The notes below the pieces were generated by a model, which saw only the letters and a list, made by a program, of their open reading frames with translations, made no database searches and was not told the DNA's origin. From JBBDIO01 sp040880365 (GTDB lineage: Bacteria > Chloroflexota > Anaerolineae > Caldilineales > Caldilineaceae): DNA of 13,201 nucleotides. The DNA lies in contig JBBDIO010000242.1 of the NCBI GenBank assembly GCA_040880365.1, positions 1-13,201 of the forward strand. Reading direction: 5' to 3'. Shown in pieces: positions 12,679 through 13,201 of the stretch (positions within the stretch are counted from its first letter, which is position 1; the number at the start of each line of letters is the position of its first letter). The position numbers and the translations under genes were made by a program.

Positions 12679-13201
12679 ATGAAAATTTCGCGGGTTCAAC
12701 TTTTTCCCGTCGCCACCCCGCGCCAAACGGGCATCGCCAACCAGCATATCATTGTCAAGATCGAGGCGGGCGACGGCCTTGTCGGCTGGGGCGAGATGAG
12801 CGATCTCTCCCATGTGCCCATGTATCAGTTCGATATTGGCGAACTGGAGCGTATGCTCAATGAGCTATTGCGCGGCAAGGAAGCCTGGAATCTGGCGCGC
12901 ATCGAGGATGACTTGATTCGCTTTTATCCCGACGAAGGCCATATGTATAGCCGGTCGGGGTTGGTGCGCCAGGGTATAGACCTTGCGCTGCTCGATTTGC
13001 TGGGCCGCGACCAGGGCGTGCCGGTCTATCAACTGCTGGGCGGCAAACTGCGCGACCGGATGCGCGTCTGCTATCCCATTTTTCGGATGCGGGCGGTGGA
13101 AGAAGTGCCCGGCAATCTGGAACGGGTGGCGGAGAAACTGGCCCAGGGATTTGACCTGATTCGCGTCTATGTGGGGGCGAACCAGGCTGCCGACGAGCTT
13201 T
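12679..13201 (+). CDS. Enolase-superfamily protein (mandelate racemase/muconate lactonizing type), 3' truncated by the window
   Basis: An open frame begins at ATG 12679 and runs off the window after 174 codons. GAGGAAGGA lies 10 bases upstream. The N-terminal capping domain (~1-125) is clear: MKISRVQLFPV, GLVGWGEM (34-41), GIDLALLDLLGRD (99-111) and VPVYQLLGGKLRDR (114-127). The barrel begins with RVCYPIF. The first catalytic strand reads FDLIRVYVG, with R162 where many family members have a lysine of the KxK motif. An Arg here recalls the mannonate-dehydratase/RspA branch, but the metal ligands lie beyond the window, so the reaction is unassigned. It is divergent from uxuA and probably co-regulated with it. 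It is the third enolase-superfamily gene in the window. Confidence 0.85.
   Translation, partial: MKISRVQLFPVATPRQTGIANQHIIVKIEAGDGLVGWGEMSDLSHVPMYQFDIGELERMLNELLRGKEAWNLARIEDDLIRFYPDEGHMYSRSGLVRQGIDLALLDLLGRDQGVPVYQLLGGKLRDRMRVCYPIFRMRAVEEVPGNLERVAEKLAQGFDLIRVYVGANQAADEL

Overview
This is a GC-rich bacterial chromosomal window, most probably from an environmental Chloroflexota-like bacterium. That taxonomic guess rests only on the density of enolase-superfamily sugar-acid dehydratases, GC-rich codon use and structured intergenic repeats, and is low confidence. There are no phage, transposase, CRISPR, rRNA or tRNA genes. The window is almost entirely a sugar-acid (uronate, aldonate, aldarate) catabolic island with an adenosylcobalamin-dependent diol dehydratase at one end.

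Layout. A long minus-strand series runs from about 7750 down to 1: dgoD-type galactonate dehydratase (6629-7753), a second acid-sugar dehydratase of the enolase superfamily (5360-6490), a uronate-dehydrogenase-like NAD(P) oxidoreductase (4539-5285), KDPG aldolase (3689-4345), a KDG-kinase-like PfkB kinase overlapping it by 4 bp (2733-3692), a 391-bp gap holding two tandem copies of a ~100-bp double-hairpin repeat, a fused large+medium diol dehydratase (101-2341), and the start of a further gene (1-97), probably the small dehydratase subunit, whose N-terminus is an NGQS repeat. Divergent from dgoD is a plus-strand DHDPS-family lyase (8057-8971). It converges on a minus-strand GH13 branching-enzyme-like protein (9144-10940) across a perfect 18-bp-stem terminator. 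Upstream of that lies a minus-strand mannonate dehydratase uxuA (11354-12334), divergent from a third, truncated enolase-superfamily gene (12679 to the window end).

How the genes work together (inference from family knowledge). Uronate dehydrogenase would oxidise hexuronates to aldarates or their lactones. DgoD, UxuA and the other enolase-superfamily members dehydrate aldonates or aldarates to 2-keto-3-deoxy acids. The DHDPS-family protein handles a keto-deoxy acid by Schiff-base chemistry. KdgK and Eda split KDG via KDPG (or the galacto epimers) into pyruvate and glyceraldehyde-3-phosphate. The diol dehydratase would turn a 1,2-diol, possibly a short product of the same sugars, into an aldehyde. 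Its placement in a sugar-acid locus, its subunit fusion and its altered substrate pocket (Ala at the position of Klebsiella Gln336) are the most unusual aspects of the window.

Regulation. Two divergent intergenic regions (7754-8056 and 12335-12678) carry promoter-like sequences next to palindromes. Several gaps hold strong hairpins or small tandem repeats (10-bp x3 at 4465-4494, 14-bp x3 at 11193-11234, ~100-bp x2 at 2522-2722).
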